NCBI GenBank assembly: GCA_943788195.1
Contig: CALSPH010000002.1
Span: 62,001 to 126,000, forward strand
DNA: 64,000 nt
Direction of reading: 5' to 3'
From: an uncultured Bacteroidia bacterium
GTDB taxonomy: Bacteria > Bacteroidota > Bacteroidia > NS11-12g > UBA955
Part shown: in pieces, positions 44,541-53,800 of the stretch
How positions within the stretch are numbered: position 1 is the stretch's first letter
How the letters are laid out: the number at the start of each line of letters is the position of its first letter
Notes under the pieces: model-generated
What the model was told of the DNA's origin: nothing
Databases searched by the model: none
The model's input: only the letters and a program-made list of their open reading frames with translations
Made by a program: the position numbers and the translations under genes

Positions 44541-45393
44541 AGATATCATCGCGTTATTTAAAGTAAGATTGTCGCTTACTGTAGTGTTTTCATCAATGAT
44601 CACCTACTTCATCGCTATATTGATTAAGGATTTACCCTTTGACCTAAGTTGCTTCATTAGCCTAAGTATCGGTGGCTCATTAATCACGTTTTCTGCAAAT
44701 GCCTTCAATCAAATATTAGAAAAGGAGCAAGATGGTATAATGAAACGGACTCAGAACAGGCCTTTGGTACAAAATAAACTGAGTATAACCCAGGCATTCT
44801 TTATTGCCACATTTATAGGTGTCATTGGATTTGTAACCCTTTATTTTGGCACATTCCCTATTGTGGGTGTCTTTGGATTGGCATCATTGATCCTATATGC
44901 GTTCATTTATACCCCTAGCAAGCGATTTACGTCCTTTTGTGTGTTCATAGGAGCAATTCCTGGCGCATTGCCTCCTTTGATTGGTTATATGGCAGGAACG
45001 GGCGAAATTGACAGTATTGGTATATATCTGTTCGTTTTTCAATTTATTTGGCAATTCCCTCATTTTTGGGCCATTGCTTGGATGTTGGACGAAGATTACA
45101 AAAAGGTAGAATATAAAATGCTTCCAAGCAAAACTGGAAAATCAAAAATATCTGCCCTCATCATTCTCATTTATACTGTTTTTACAGTAATCATTGGTGC
45201 AGTTCCCTATACCGCCCACATTATGAACATTTGGGGTTTAATTGTGGTTACTATAGCAGGACTCTATTTCGTTTATATGAGCTTTTTACTTCTTCAAAAA
45301 ATGAATGATACGCAAGCTAAGAAGCTTATGTTTGCCTCATTAATATATATGCCAATCGTTTATTTAATGATCCTTTTTTCAAATCTGTTATGA
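44530..45393 (+). CDS. ctaB: Protoheme IX farnesyltransferase (heme O synthase)
   Basis: A UbiA-family prenyltransferase that attaches a farnesyl group to heme B. The 287-residue protein has about eight helices and the two acidic motifs of the family, NAFNQILEKEQDGIMKRTQNRPL (about residues 58-80) and the LDEDYKKVEYKMLP loop (about 181-194). The start is a TTG at 44530 that overlaps the ctaA end; no ATG is close. It overlaps the following subunit III gene by 4 bases (ATGA). Confidence 0.94.
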   Translation: MQVKDIIALFKVRLSLTVVFSSMITYFIAILIKDLPFDLSCFISLSIGGSLITFSANAFNQILEKEQDGIMKRTQNRPLVQNKLSITQAFFIATFIGVIGFVTLYFGTFPIVGVFGLASLILYAFIYTPSKRFTSFCVFIGAIPGALPPLIGYMAGTGEIDSIGIYLFVFQFIWQFPHFWAIAWMLDEDYKKVEYKMLPSKTGKSKISALIILIYTVFTVIIGAVPYTAHIMNIWGLIVVTIAGLYFVYMSFLLLQKMNDTQAKKLMFASLIYMPIVYLMILFSNLL

Positions 45394-45989
45394 ATCAAAA
45401 AATAGAAAATCTAATGAAACCTAGGCAAGAATCCTATCGTGGAGTTCAGCCAGTAAAGTTTTTAGTTTGGTTAATCATTATTGCAAGTATCATGCTGTTT
45501 GGTGCGGTAACCAGTGCTATTGTGGTTAGAAGTGCTGACGGTGCTTGGGCAAAATTTGCTGTACCGAATCAATTTTATATTTCAACCGTTATTGTACTCC
45601 TGAGCAGTTTGATGATTCAACTGGCTTATGTAAATGCTAAAAAAGATAATTTATTCTACACAAAACTTTTTGTAGGGCTTAGTATTATTTTGGGAGTAGC
45701 TTTTATCGGGACCAATTATAGTGGATGGATGGAGCTTTCAAATGCCGGATTTGCGCTGAGTAACGACATGGTTGGAGGTCAATCTGCTTCATTCTTTCAT
45801 TTTGCAACCTATTTACATGCAGCTCATGTATTACTGGGACTGCTCTTTTTATTGGTCACTTTTATACGCATTTATCAGTATAAAGTCCATGGAAAAAACT
45901 TGTTGATGATAAATATTTCAACAACCTACTGGCATTTTGTAGACATCCTTTGGATATATCTATTTTTGTTCCTTATTTTGTCACGTTAA
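45390..45989 (+). CDS. Cytochrome c oxidase subunit III (first copy, short)
   Basis: A 199-residue protein with five helices, of the heme-copper oxidase subunit III/CyoC type. Conserved positions seen are TSAIVVRSADGAW at the second segment, WMELSNAG, FHFATYLHAAHVLLGLLFL and the C-terminal YWHFVDILWIYLFLFLIL. The following gene encodes a second subunit III, a pairing typical of Bacteroidota oxidase loci. The ATGA overlap with ctaB suggests coupled translation. Confidence 0.92.
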   Translation: MNQKIENLMKPRQESYRGVQPVKFLVWLIIIASIMLFGAVTSAIVVRSADGAWAKFAVPNQFYISTVIVLLSSLMIQLAYVNAKKDNLFYTKLFVGLSIILGVAFIGTNYSGWMELSNAGFALSNDMVGGQSASFFHFATYLHAAHVLLGLLFLLVTFIRIYQYKVHGKNLLMINISTTYWHFVDILWIYLFLFLILSR

Positions 45990-46000
45990 AATCATACTTT

Positions 46001-46762
46001 ATGTCAACACACACTACAGTTACAAATACTACTCCTACATGGGCAGGCGGTAGAAGTCCATTCAACGTGAGCTACGGCAAACTAATGATGTGGATTTTCT
46101 TGCTATCAGATGCGTTTACCTTCTCCTCATTGCTTGTGGGTTATGGTGCTATTCGATTTAGTTATTCGGGTCACCCAGTAACTCCATGGCCAGACCCGGC
46201 ATTGGTTTTTAACCACTTCCCTGGTTTCCATGGCGTGCATTTGCCTTTGTTATTTGTTAGTTTAATGACGCTTATCCTTATCATTAGTAGTGTAACCATG
46301 GTATTAGCTGTTGAAGCAGGACATCGAAAAGACAACAAGTCTGTTCTCAAATATATGTTGATTACCATCATTTTTGGATCCATGTTCTTAGGTTGTCAGG
46401 CTTGGGAATGGAGCCAATTTATTGGTGAGGGTGCTCGACTGAATGAAAACTTATTTGGATTTACTACTGAAGCTGCGGCTAAAGCAGGAAACTTGAAGCT
46501 TTTTGATCATGTACATTGGGATATGGCTGCAGATAGAACTCCAGGTCCCGTGCCTTTTGCGTCTTTATTCTTTATTGTAACAGGATTCCACGGGTTTCAC
46601 GTTTTTAGTGGAATCGTCATTCTAGTGGTTGTGTATATTAATGCACTATTTGGAACTTATGAACGCAGAGGTCATTATGAAATGATTGAAAAAGTGGGCT
46701 TATATTGGCACTTTGTAGACCTCGTTTGGGTTTTTGTTTTTACTTTTTACTATTTGATCTAA
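46001..46762 (+). CDS. Cytochrome c oxidase subunit III (second copy)
   Basis: A 253-residue subunit III from the ATG at 46001 (upstream frame is open but overlaps the previous gene). Segments: KLMMWIFLLSDAFTFSSLLVGYG, the ETWIxxxEGAR-like CQAWEWSQFIGEGARLNENLFG, FFIVTGFHGFHVFSGIVIL and YWHFVDLVWVFVFTFYYLI. Longer than the first copy by an N-terminal extension and the central loop. It lies 11 bases downstream of it. Confidence 0.93.
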   Translation: MSTHTTVTNTTPTWAGGRSPFNVSYGKLMMWIFLLSDAFTFSSLLVGYGAIRFSYSGHPVTPWPDPALVFNHFPGFHGVHLPLLFVSLMTLILIISSVTMVLAVEAGHRKDNKSVLKYMLITIIFGSMFLGCQAWEWSQFIGEGARLNENLFGFTTEAAAKAGNLKLFDHVHWDMAADRTPGPVPFASLFFIVTGFHGFHVFSGIVILVVVYINALFGTYERRGHYEMIEKVGLYWHFVDLVWVFVFTFYYLI

Positions 46763-46769
46763 TAAAATT

Positions 46770-47120
46770 ATGTTTGAACACACAGAAAATATAAATAACG
46801 AAGAATACATTCCGGAAACCTACATTCCTACTGCAGTATCTCATGGAACTAAAGAACTTTGGCAAGTATTCTGGATTCTATTAGGCATAACCGTAGTAGA
46901 TTTCATCATCTATTTTGCGATGGGCGCTTCTATGACACGTAACATCATCTTTATTCTGATGGGTCTAGTAAAAGCATTCTTCATTGTAGGTACATTTATG
47001 CATCTCAAGTTCGAACGCCAATTCATGATACTCATGATTGTACTTCCAGCTTTAGCATTTATTGGAATGTTGGTCTTCGGCCTCTTGCATGAAGGCAATG
47101 CATTGAGTATAGATTATTAA
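46770..47120 (+). CDS. Cytochrome c oxidase subunit IV-type protein
   Basis: A 116-residue membrane protein with three helices (about 33-52, 58-76 and 83-106) after a charged N-terminus. Matches the small prokaryotic subunit IV (COX4_pro) pattern, VSHGTKELWQVFWILLGITVVDF, VKAFFIVGTFMHLKFERQ and the final helix. It is 7 bases after the second subunit III. Confidence 0.88.
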   Translation: MFEHTENINNEEYIPETYIPTAVSHGTKELWQVFWILLGITVVDFIIYFAMGASMTRNIIFILMGLVKAFFIVGTFMHLKFERQFMILMIVLPALAFIGMLVFGLLHEGNALSIDY

Positions 47121-47140
47121 GTACTGTATTTATCGAACGT

Positions 47141-47806
47141 ATGCCTGAAAAAAGTAAATTAAAAGGCAGAATATTTTTAGTAAGTCTGCTTGCTATTATA
47201 GTCCTTTTTGTACTATTTCTTAGTCAATTAGAATACAAGACCTCAACTCTACCCTATTTAGGAGAGCGATACGTGAATCAAAGCGGAGATACTGTTTACC
47301 ATGAAATAGAACCATTCAAACTTACCACACATTTGGGGGTTCCTATCACCAAGGACAGTCTATTGGGTAAAATACATTTAGCAAGTTTCTTTTTTAGCAC
47401 GTGTCCGGAGGTTTGCCCAGCAATTAACAACAACATCAATCTAATTGTCCATAAATTTCGCAACATCAGTGATGTGCACTTTGTATCCTATACCGTTGAT
47501 CCAGAAACCGATAGTGTGGCAACCCTTGCGCAGTATGCAGAACGATATGAAAACCCGCTAAATTGGCATTTTGTTACGGGTCCAAAATCAAGTATTTATC
47601 GATTGGCTGAATTCAGTTATTTAGCAATAGGATCAGGCGCTAGTCAAAAGAATTGGGCACATACAGAACAGCTTACTTTAGTAGATGAAAAAGGTCACAT
47701 TAGAGGCATTTTTCAAGGAAGAGGGGATCAGCGAACCATCAATGAAATCATTGATGCAATAAAATTGTTACGTTTAGAAAAAAATAGAGCTAAAAAGAAA
47801 TTATGA
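47141..47806 (+). CDS. SCO1/SenC family copper chaperone
   Basis: A 221-residue thioredoxin-fold protein anchored by one N-terminal helix (about 11-28). The copper-binding residues of SCO proteins are visible: C88 and C92 in STCPEVCPAINNN and H174 in WAHTEQLTLVD. SCO proteins deliver or reduce copper for the CuA site of subunit II, encoded upstream in the same locus. It overlaps the DUF420 gene by 4 bases (ATGA at 47803). Confidence 0.94.
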   Translation: MPEKSKLKGRIFLVSLLAIIVLFVLFLSQLEYKTSTLPYLGERYVNQSGDTVYHEIEPFKLTTHLGVPITKDSLLGKIHLASFFFSTCPEVCPAINNNINLIVHKFRNISDVHFVSYTVDPETDSVATLAQYAERYENPLNWHFVTGPKSSIYRLAEFSYLAIGSGASQKNWAHTEQLTLVDEKGHIRGIFQGRGDQRTINEIIDAIKLLRLEKNRAKKKL

Positions 47807-48330
47807 AGACCATTTCAAAAAATGATCGACTTGCTAACATCGCCATAATTGGTATGTCCTTGCTCGTATTTATACTCATCAGCGTGACAAGAAGAGTGAA
47901 ATTTGATTTAGGGTTTGATTTTGACACCCATATCTTCCCAGCTATCAGTGCATTTTTAAATAGTGGGGTTTCCATTTTACTGATTTTAGGTTTGGTTGCC
48001 ATTAAAAATAAAAAGCAAGTCATGCATCGGAATATTATGTTGGCTGCAATGGCCTGTTCCATCCTTTTCTTGGTTAGTTACTTGGCTTACCATTTTACGA
48101 CTGTTGAGACCTCTTATCAAGGTGCCTATAGTCTCTTTTATTATATCATACTCTTTTCACACATTACACTTTCTGGACTTGTTTTGCCCTTTATCCTTTA
48201 TTCAGTATATCGCGGTTTAACCGGTGAATATGCCAAGCATAAAAAGTTAACTCGTTTCGTTTGGCCTATATGGTTATATGTTTCTATGACGGGCGTCCTT
48301 GTTTACTTTATGATTAAACCCTATTATTGA
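47803..48330 (+). CDS. DUF420 membrane protein, probable oxidase assembly factor
   Basis: A 175-residue protein with five predicted membrane helices. DUF420 hallmark histidines are in FDTHIFPAISAFLN, MHRNIMLAA, LAYHFTTVE and FSHITLSGLVLPFI. DUF420 proteins (CtaM-type) are needed for assembly of aa3 or caa3 oxidases in some bacteria. Position after the SCO gene supports the same job here. Confidence 0.87.
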   Translation: MKTISKNDRLANIAIIGMSLLVFILISVTRRVKFDLGFDFDTHIFPAISAFLNSGVSILLILGLVAIKNKKQVMHRNIMLAAMACSILFLVSYLAYHFTTVETSYQGAYSLFYYIILFSHITLSGLVLPFILYSVYRGLTGEYAKHKKLTRFVWPIWLYVSMTGVLVYFMIKPYY

Positions 48331-48337
48331 TTCTTAT

Positions 48338-48586
48338 ATGAAAAAGGCGATTCTTATACTTTTCTTATTGTTATTCAAACTGAGCTCCATTGTGGCTTCA
48401 TGCCCAATGTGCAAGGCTGCTGTTGAAAGCAATTTAGAGAATGGCGGAAAAGATGCGGTTGGTCTAGGATTAAATTCCGGAATTCTGTATTTGATGGCCA
48501 TTCCCTATTTAATGGTTATCACCATTGGAGTTTTATGGTATCGCGCTAAAAAGAAACAGGAAAGAAATGCCCCAAGATATACCTAA
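48338..48586 (+). CDS. Small CPMC-motif membrane protein of the oxidase locus
   Basis: An 82-residue protein with a signal-like first helix (about 4-21), then SCPMCKAAV right after it, a short loop and a second helix (about 46-64) with a basic tail. The CxxC pair would sit on the periplasmic side. No heme-binding CxxCH is present. Its location between DUF420 and DUF983 genes suggests a part in copper handling or oxidase assembly; that is an inference. It overlaps the DUF983 gene by 20 bases. Confidence 0.75.
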   Translation: MKKAILILFLLLFKLSSIVASCPMCKAAVESNLENGGKDAVGLGLNSGILYLMAIPYLMVITIGVLWYRAKKKQERNAPRYT

Positions 48587-48971
48587 ACTGCGCCCATCTT
48601 TTTTGCGCGGGAAATGTCCACGATGTCGCACGGGCAATGTATTTGAATACCCTTTAACACGATTCGATCAATTCTCAAAAACCCATTCAAACTGCCCACA
48701 CTGTAATTTAAAGTTTGAAGCAGAACCGGGATTCTACTGGGGAGCGATGTATGTAAGTTTTGGCTTTAGCACAGCGCTGTTGCTATTGACTGCAATCTTA
48801 TCAACCACAAATGAATGGTCGCTAACCACCACCCTATTGTTTGTACTCTTTACAACTTTGATTTGCATACCCTTTATGTTCAGGTACAGCAGATTAATCA
48901 TGTTGTATTTTCTTTCACCTACAACACACCGATTTAATCCCAAATATATGGCACAAAAAAAGGGCGAATAA
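48567..48971 (+). CDS. DUF983 zinc-ribbon membrane protein
   Basis: A 134-residue protein from the ATG at 48567 (earlier ATG at 48525 lies deep in the upstream gene). Two CxxC pairs, GKCPRCRTGNVF and SNCPHCNLKFEAEPGFYWGAMYVSF (about residues 18-60), form a likely zinc ribbon. Two membrane helices follow (about 62-82 and 88-106). The CPxCxxG...EPGFYxGAMYVSY pattern is the DUF983 signature. Role unknown; members often lie beside oxidase genes. It converges with the YqaE-tailed lipoprotein; AAAAGGG/CCCTTTT around 48957-48985 may form a shared terminator. Confidence 0.88.
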   Translation: MPQDIPKLRPSFLRGKCPRCRTGNVFEYPLTRFDQFSKTHSNCPHCNLKFEAEPGFYWGAMYVSFGFSTALLLLTAILSTTNEWSLTTTLLFVLFTTLICIPFMFRYSRLIMLYFLSPTTHRFNPKYMAQKKGE

Positions 48972-49004
48972 AAACCCACCCTTTTCATGTACTTATTTAA
49001 ATTC

Positions 49005-49655
49005 TCATCCTCCAAGGATAACGATTAAAGCATAGATTACTCCAGGCACCCAAAATATAAGTGACAGTAACAAACTGATCCAAAAACGGGAAGTTATGGA
49101 CCCTTCATATAAGTAAACTGCCAATGGGGGCAGTATTAAAGCCAAAATAACAAGTAAAATTAAGGCAACATCAGAATCAAATAACCCTTTTCTTCCTTCC
49201 TTCTTCAGTTGTCTAGCCTGCTTTTTGAGTGTCTTTTTATTGGTAGTAGCAACTTTATTCGTTAGCTGAATAATTGCCTCTGTCTGGACAGTGCATTTTT
49301 CTTCCTTAACAGCATTTTCTTCTAATGATTTGGTCGTTGTGGTGTTATTCTCTGCCACACTCCCTTCAATGTTATTAATAGCTACTGGCTGTGCACTTGC
49401 ATTCACGGTATGATCAATTACTTTCAAGTTCCGTTGCGTAAGGGTAATATTTTGAATAAAACGCTTGTGTTGTGCACGATCTCTAACCACCGCTCTTTTA
49501 TGGTCTGTTTTGGCTTGATCCGTCTTTGATAGCCCATCTCCAAATGAGATCCCTACACCATTACCATATCTACTCGTTGAAATTGAGATTTGATTGGATG
49601 TACTGCATGCGGATAGGATTAATGCACATGCTGAAATTAATATTAGTTTTTTCAT
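49005..49655 (-). CDS. Lipoprotein with a C-terminal YqaE/Pmp3 domain
   Basis: A 216-residue protein with a lipoprotein signal (SACALILSACST, cysteine about residue 17), a low-complexity charged middle (about 30-155, including KKTLKKQARQLKKEG) and a C-terminal YqaE/Pmp3 domain (about 165-216) with two membrane helices, ILPPLAVYLYEGSITSRFW and LIFWVPGVIYALIVIL. Free-standing YqaE/Pmp3 proteins are about 50 residues and modulate membrane potential or stress tolerance. Here the domain is the tail of a longer, apparently lipid-anchored protein. A fusion like this recurs in Bacteroidota, but its function is unknown. Confidence 0.82.
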   Translation of the reverse strand: MKKLILISACALILSACSTSNQISISTSRYGNGVGISFGDGLSKTDQAKTDHKRAVVRDRAQHKRFIQNITLTQRNLKVIDHTVNASAQPVAINNIEGSVAENNTTTTKSLEENAVKEEKCTVQTEAIIQLTNKVATTNKKTLKKQARQLKKEGRKGLFDSDVALILLVILALILPPLAVYLYEGSITSRFWISLLLSLIFWVPGVIYALIVILGG

Positions 49656-49740
49656 GTCTTATTGTATTTTAATAAGTCGTAAAGTTAGTAAAATGATTCA
49701 AGTAAGCATATAACATATCAAGTAATTTTGCACAAAGAAT

Positions 49741-49748
49741 TACCTTTG
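49741..49748 (+). promoter_or_regulatory. Predicted -7 element of the thioesterase gene
   Basis: TACCTTTG matches TAnnTTTG and ends 4 bases before the ATG at 49753. A second match, TAATTTTG, lies at 49723-49730, so there may be two tandem starts. Confidence 0.5.
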
Positions 49749-49752
49749 CACA

Positions 49753-50289
49753 ATGATAAAGTCCATCAAGAAACCAGAAGAATCGCACACAGTAATGAAC
49801 GAGTTGGTTCTTCCCAATGACACCAACACGTTAAACAATTTAATGGGAGGACGTTTATTACATTGGATGGATATTGTTGCTGCCATCGCCTGCCAAAAAC
49901 ATAGCAATAGTATTGTAGTAACGGCTTCTGTAGATGGGGTTTCATTTAAAAAAGCAATTCAGTTGGGCGATGTAGTTACCTTAAAAGCGCAAGTGACCCG
50001 TGCATTCAATTCTTCTATGGAAGTTTTTATTGAGGTATTTGCTCAGAATATACCCAAAGGGGAACAATTCAAATGCAATGATGCCTACTACACATTTGTA
50101 GCCATAGACGCTGATAATAAACCTGTTAAAGTACCAGCATTAGAACCTCAAACTGAAGAAGACAAAAAATACTATGACGGAGCTTTGCGCAGAAGACAAG
50201 TAAGATTAGTGCTTGCTGGCAAACTTAAACCAAAGGATGCGCATGAACTTAGAGATTATTTAGTAGATCAAAATATACGTAATCAGTAA
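49753..50289 (+). CDS. Acyl-CoA thioesterase (YciA/hotdog type)
   Basis: A 178-residue hotdog-fold thioesterase of the acyl-CoA hydrolase (BACH/YciA) group. Pattern: NTLNNLMGGRLLHWMDIVAAIAC (GGxLLxWMDxxA helix with the catalytic Asp region), SVDGVSFKKAIQLGDVVTLKAQV, and a C-terminal helix (GALRRRQVRLVLAGKLKP) typical of hexameric members. It hydrolyses acyl-CoA to the acid and CoA; chain length preference is unknown. Confidence 0.9.
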   Translation: MIKSIKKPEESHTVMNELVLPNDTNTLNNLMGGRLLHWMDIVAAIACQKHSNSIVVTASVDGVSFKKAIQLGDVVTLKAQVTRAFNSSMEVFIEVFAQNIPKGEQFKCNDAYYTFVAIDADNKPVKVPALEPQTEEDKKYYDGALRRRQVRLVLAGKLKPKDAHELRDYLVDQNIRNQ

Positions 50290-50325
50290 TTTTTGTAAGT
50301 TTGAATAATTAAAACAATAAACGCT

Positions 50326-50499
50326 ATGAAAGAAGATATTATAATTGACGAAAACGAAGACCTTGAATTAGGGAAGAAAAATAAAGGCGTTAATATATTA
50401 ACCATCTTGACCATTATAGGTTCAATAACCATGGTTGTATTTCTACTTTTTGGAGAAATGAACATGGACAAAAGCTATGAACAGCATATAATGATTTAA
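50326..50499 (+). CDS. Small single-helix membrane protein, unknown
   Basis: A 57-codon open frame beginning ATGAAAGAAGATATTATAAT, too short for routine ORF lists. The product has an acidic N-terminus (MKEDIIIDENEDLELGKK), one membrane helix (about residues 22-43, NILTILTIIGSITMVVFLLF) and a short tail. It lies between the thioesterase gene (36 bases upstream) and the 100-residue membrane protein gene (18 bases downstream) on the same strand, which supports it as a real gene. Family not recognised. Confidence 0.65.
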   Translation: MKEDIIIDENEDLELGKKNKGVNILTILTIIGSITMVVFLLFGEMNMDKSYEQHIMI

Positions 50500-50517
50500 G
50501 AAGGCGGTACAACCGGT

Positions 50518-50820
50518 ATGGAGTGGACTGACAAGATGATTCGTAATAGCTGGGACTCATTTCAAGTCATGTATGAAAACAGATATGCTGTATTTGGCAT
50601 TGGTTTAACAGGAATCATATTGTGCCTAGTTGGTGCTATTCTAATGCGTAAAGGAAAACTGAAAGGCCTTTGGATATGGCTTGCAGGAGAATGGATTCCT
50701 CTATTTTTAAATCTTGCGATTATAGGAACAGGAATGTTTCAAGGATGGCAATTGGCTGGTTTATTAATTCCTGTAGTATTTACAGCTTTATACTATTCTC
50801 ACAAGAAATACTTGGCTTAA
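50518..50820 (+). CDS. Small three-helix membrane protein, unknown
   Basis: A 100-residue protein with three membrane helices (about 25-42, 48-67 and 76-92) and a Trp-rich N-terminus (MEWTDKMIRNSWDSF). No motif of a known enzyme or transporter is visible. It follows the 57-residue membrane protein by 18 bases and ends just before a strong intrinsic terminator, so the thioesterase, the small protein and this one may form one transcript. Confidence 0.7.
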   Translation: MEWTDKMIRNSWDSFQVMYENRYAVFGIGLTGIILCLVGAILMRKGKLKGLWIWLAGEWIPLFLNLAIIGTGMFQGWQLAGLLIPVVFTALYYSHKKYLA

Positions 50821-50841
50821 AGTACCACAAAGCACTTTAAT

Positions 50842-50874
50842 AAAAAGCTGCATTCATCAGAATGTGGTTTTTTT
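50842..50874 (+). terminator. Intrinsic terminator, probably bidirectional
   Basis: AAAAAGCTGCATTC-ATCA-GAATGTGGTTTTTTT forms a hairpin of about 12 pairs (three G-U wobbles) with a four-base loop, followed by a T-run on the plus strand. The A-run on the other side lets it also serve the converging FG-GAP gene, whose stop codon is at 50883. Confidence 0.8.
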
Positions 50875-50882
50875 GCTATTTA

Positions 50883-53800
50883 CTATTTAGTTTTTTTGAA
50901 GAATTGAGCTTTCTCTGAATTGTTTGCAACCATCCATATAGAAGAAGTAGATGTTTTAATTGATGCGATTCGCTGCGCAATATTCGGAACATAAAAACCA
51001 CTTTCATCAAAGGTTACTGGTTTCCAGTTTGCTTTACCTTCATTCAGCAGTATAAGACCGTTAAACGCGTCATTTCTTCCCAAGGAAATTCTAGGTGCAT
51101 CGGAATTCCCAACTAACACCAAATCCATTTTACCGTCTTGATTAACATCTTCGGCAAGCATATCATTGATATTTGACAATTGAGCTTCCATAGGAAATGG
51201 TTTAAAAACAAACCGTTTGCCTTCGTTTACAAATACACCACTTTTAAAGTTATTTATTTTGAAGGTTTTACTTCCTGTTAATTCTTGATCTGAAAACAAG
51301 TTGGCCATTGTAGCATTTGCATACATAGATACTTTAGGATACCGCTTTTGAATTAAACCTGGCATTTGCTGGATTATCTCCGTATAACTGTGCAGAGGAA
51401 CCTGCTTGCCTTGTATCGTATAAAAGCAAACTGCATCTATCTGGTTGTTTCGAGTCATATCTCCTTGTAATATATAAGAAGGTTTACTTGGGTTAACTCG
51501 CATTAAATTATTCATTCCTTCATTCCCTGCAATGATGTCTAAATCTCCATCTCCGTCCACATCCATCACTTTAAGCGCATTCCACCAGCCGGATGACTCA
51601 TTTAAGCCCAATGCAGCAGTTTGATCAATAAACTGATTGCCTGTGTTCATGAATACACTCACATTCTTCCAGTATCCTGCAATAATTAAATCAGGCAAAC
51701 CATCATTATTTAAATCTGCAAATTCACATTCATTTATAATACCAGGAAGCATTAAGCCCTTACTCCAAGTAGTGGTTACATCCTTGTACTTACCCGTTCC
51801 GTCATTCTCTAATAAATAACTTGCCGTTGGCAGAGGATAAGCACCAGGCACTACGGCACCACCTATAAATATATCGAGATCCTGGTCACCATCTATATCT
51901 GCCACTTCAACTGAAAGTGCGGGTGTTTCTATATTAGGCAAAGCATCAATCGAAGTGGCAAAATATCCTTTGCCATCATTCTCATAAATCATCGGAGAAT
52001 AATATGTTCCTGTGTTTTTAAATTCATTGCCGCCACTTACGGTGATTAAATCCAAATCCCCGTCTCCATCCATATCAAAAAATTGAGCATCCACATGTTC
52101 TGTTTTTACATCTTTGGACCAAGGTTGCGCAATTGCCAAATTAAAACTGCCATCCTTTTGCTGTACAAATAATTTACTCAATGCAATTCTTGCACCGCCC
52201 CCAATAAACACATCATCTAAACCATCCCCATTGATGTCACCAACTGCAACCCCAGGACCGAATCTAGACATCATATGTGGTAAAAGTGGTTCATTTCTGA
52301 AATCCACAAATTCACTTTCTTTATGTTCAAAAATGAACGGTGGTTTCATCTCACTGATGAATTTTTTAACAGAGACTTCACTTGAAGGAAACTTAAAATC
52401 GTTAAAATCTGCATCTGATTCTTTAACCACTAATAATTGACTTGGCTTTACATCCATCATTGTTTGCGTCTTTCCACTTGGCCACCATATCACTAATTTA
52501 TCTACTTTTTTTGCTTCACCCGTTCCAATATGAACAAATTGTTCTACTGTAGATTGAAAACCTCTGGTTGGGTAATTCTCGAAATACTGGGTTTCTCCTC
52601 CAATGGTTGCCCATGCTTTACAACCAATTCCATAAGAGTTAGACTGATTACCTATAAACTTCAGTCTGAGGTAGTTTTTATTGTCTAAACCGTTCTTATA
52701 AAGCGATGGGAATTCGCCAAGGTTATTCATAACGATATCCAAATCACCATCGTTATCTATGTCAGCATATACTGCCCCTTGTGAGAACGTTTTTTGGGTA
52801 ATACCCCATTCATCACTTTTCTTTGTAAAGGTTAAATCACCATTATTCTTGAAAATGTAATTCTGAATTTTGGTTTCAGGCATGATTGCTATTACCGAAA
52901 GAATCGATTCTTTCTTACCATCGTTTGATCCGGTACTTTCATTTCGAAATTTAATAAAATCCATGTTATTGAAATCCTTGAAATAACCATTGCTCACAAA
53001 TAAGTCTTTATATCCATCATTGTCAAAATCAGCAAACAAAGGAGCCCAGCTCCAATCTGTTTCTGCAACACCAGCCATAAACCCAATATCTACAAATGTC
53101 TTATTACCAACATTTAGTTGCAGGTTATTCCGCATTAATTGATGACCATACCCATTTTTAAAAACTCTCAAGTACTTATCATAGTCATCCTCATTGGAAT
53201 TCATCTTTTTTCTATCATTGCTTTCAGCAAGCATATCCACTGTAAAAATATCTACTAACCCATCATTATTAAAATCCGCCAAATCAGACCCCATACTGCT
53301 CAATGAAGTATGTTTCATCATGTCTTTTGCTTTGTCTACAAACTTCCCATTTCCTTTATTGTAGTAAATAAAGTCAGGGTAGATAAAATCGTTGCAAACA
53401 TAAATATCTGTTAATCCATCTTGATTAAGGTCTCCAATGTTTGCACTCAATCCATAACCGTTGCAAAGCACATCTGCTTCCGTTGACTTATCAGTAAATT
53501 TGTTGTTGTTATTTATAAACATCCGATGAGTTCCTAGCTCATCTGTAAATCGATACTTCTTATAGAATTCGCGATAAATCCCCTCATATTGTAAGGGTCG
53601 ATTTGCTAAATACATATCCAGATCTCCGTCATTATCCGCGTCAAAAAATGAGGCCTGCGTACTAAAGCCCTTGTTGTCTAACCCAAATTCAGCTGCCCGC
53701 TCTGTGAAAGTACCATCTTGATTGTTTATAAATAATAGATTTCTTCTTTCATCGTCTTCAACATAAGGTGAGGTTCGACACGCATATATATCCAACCACC

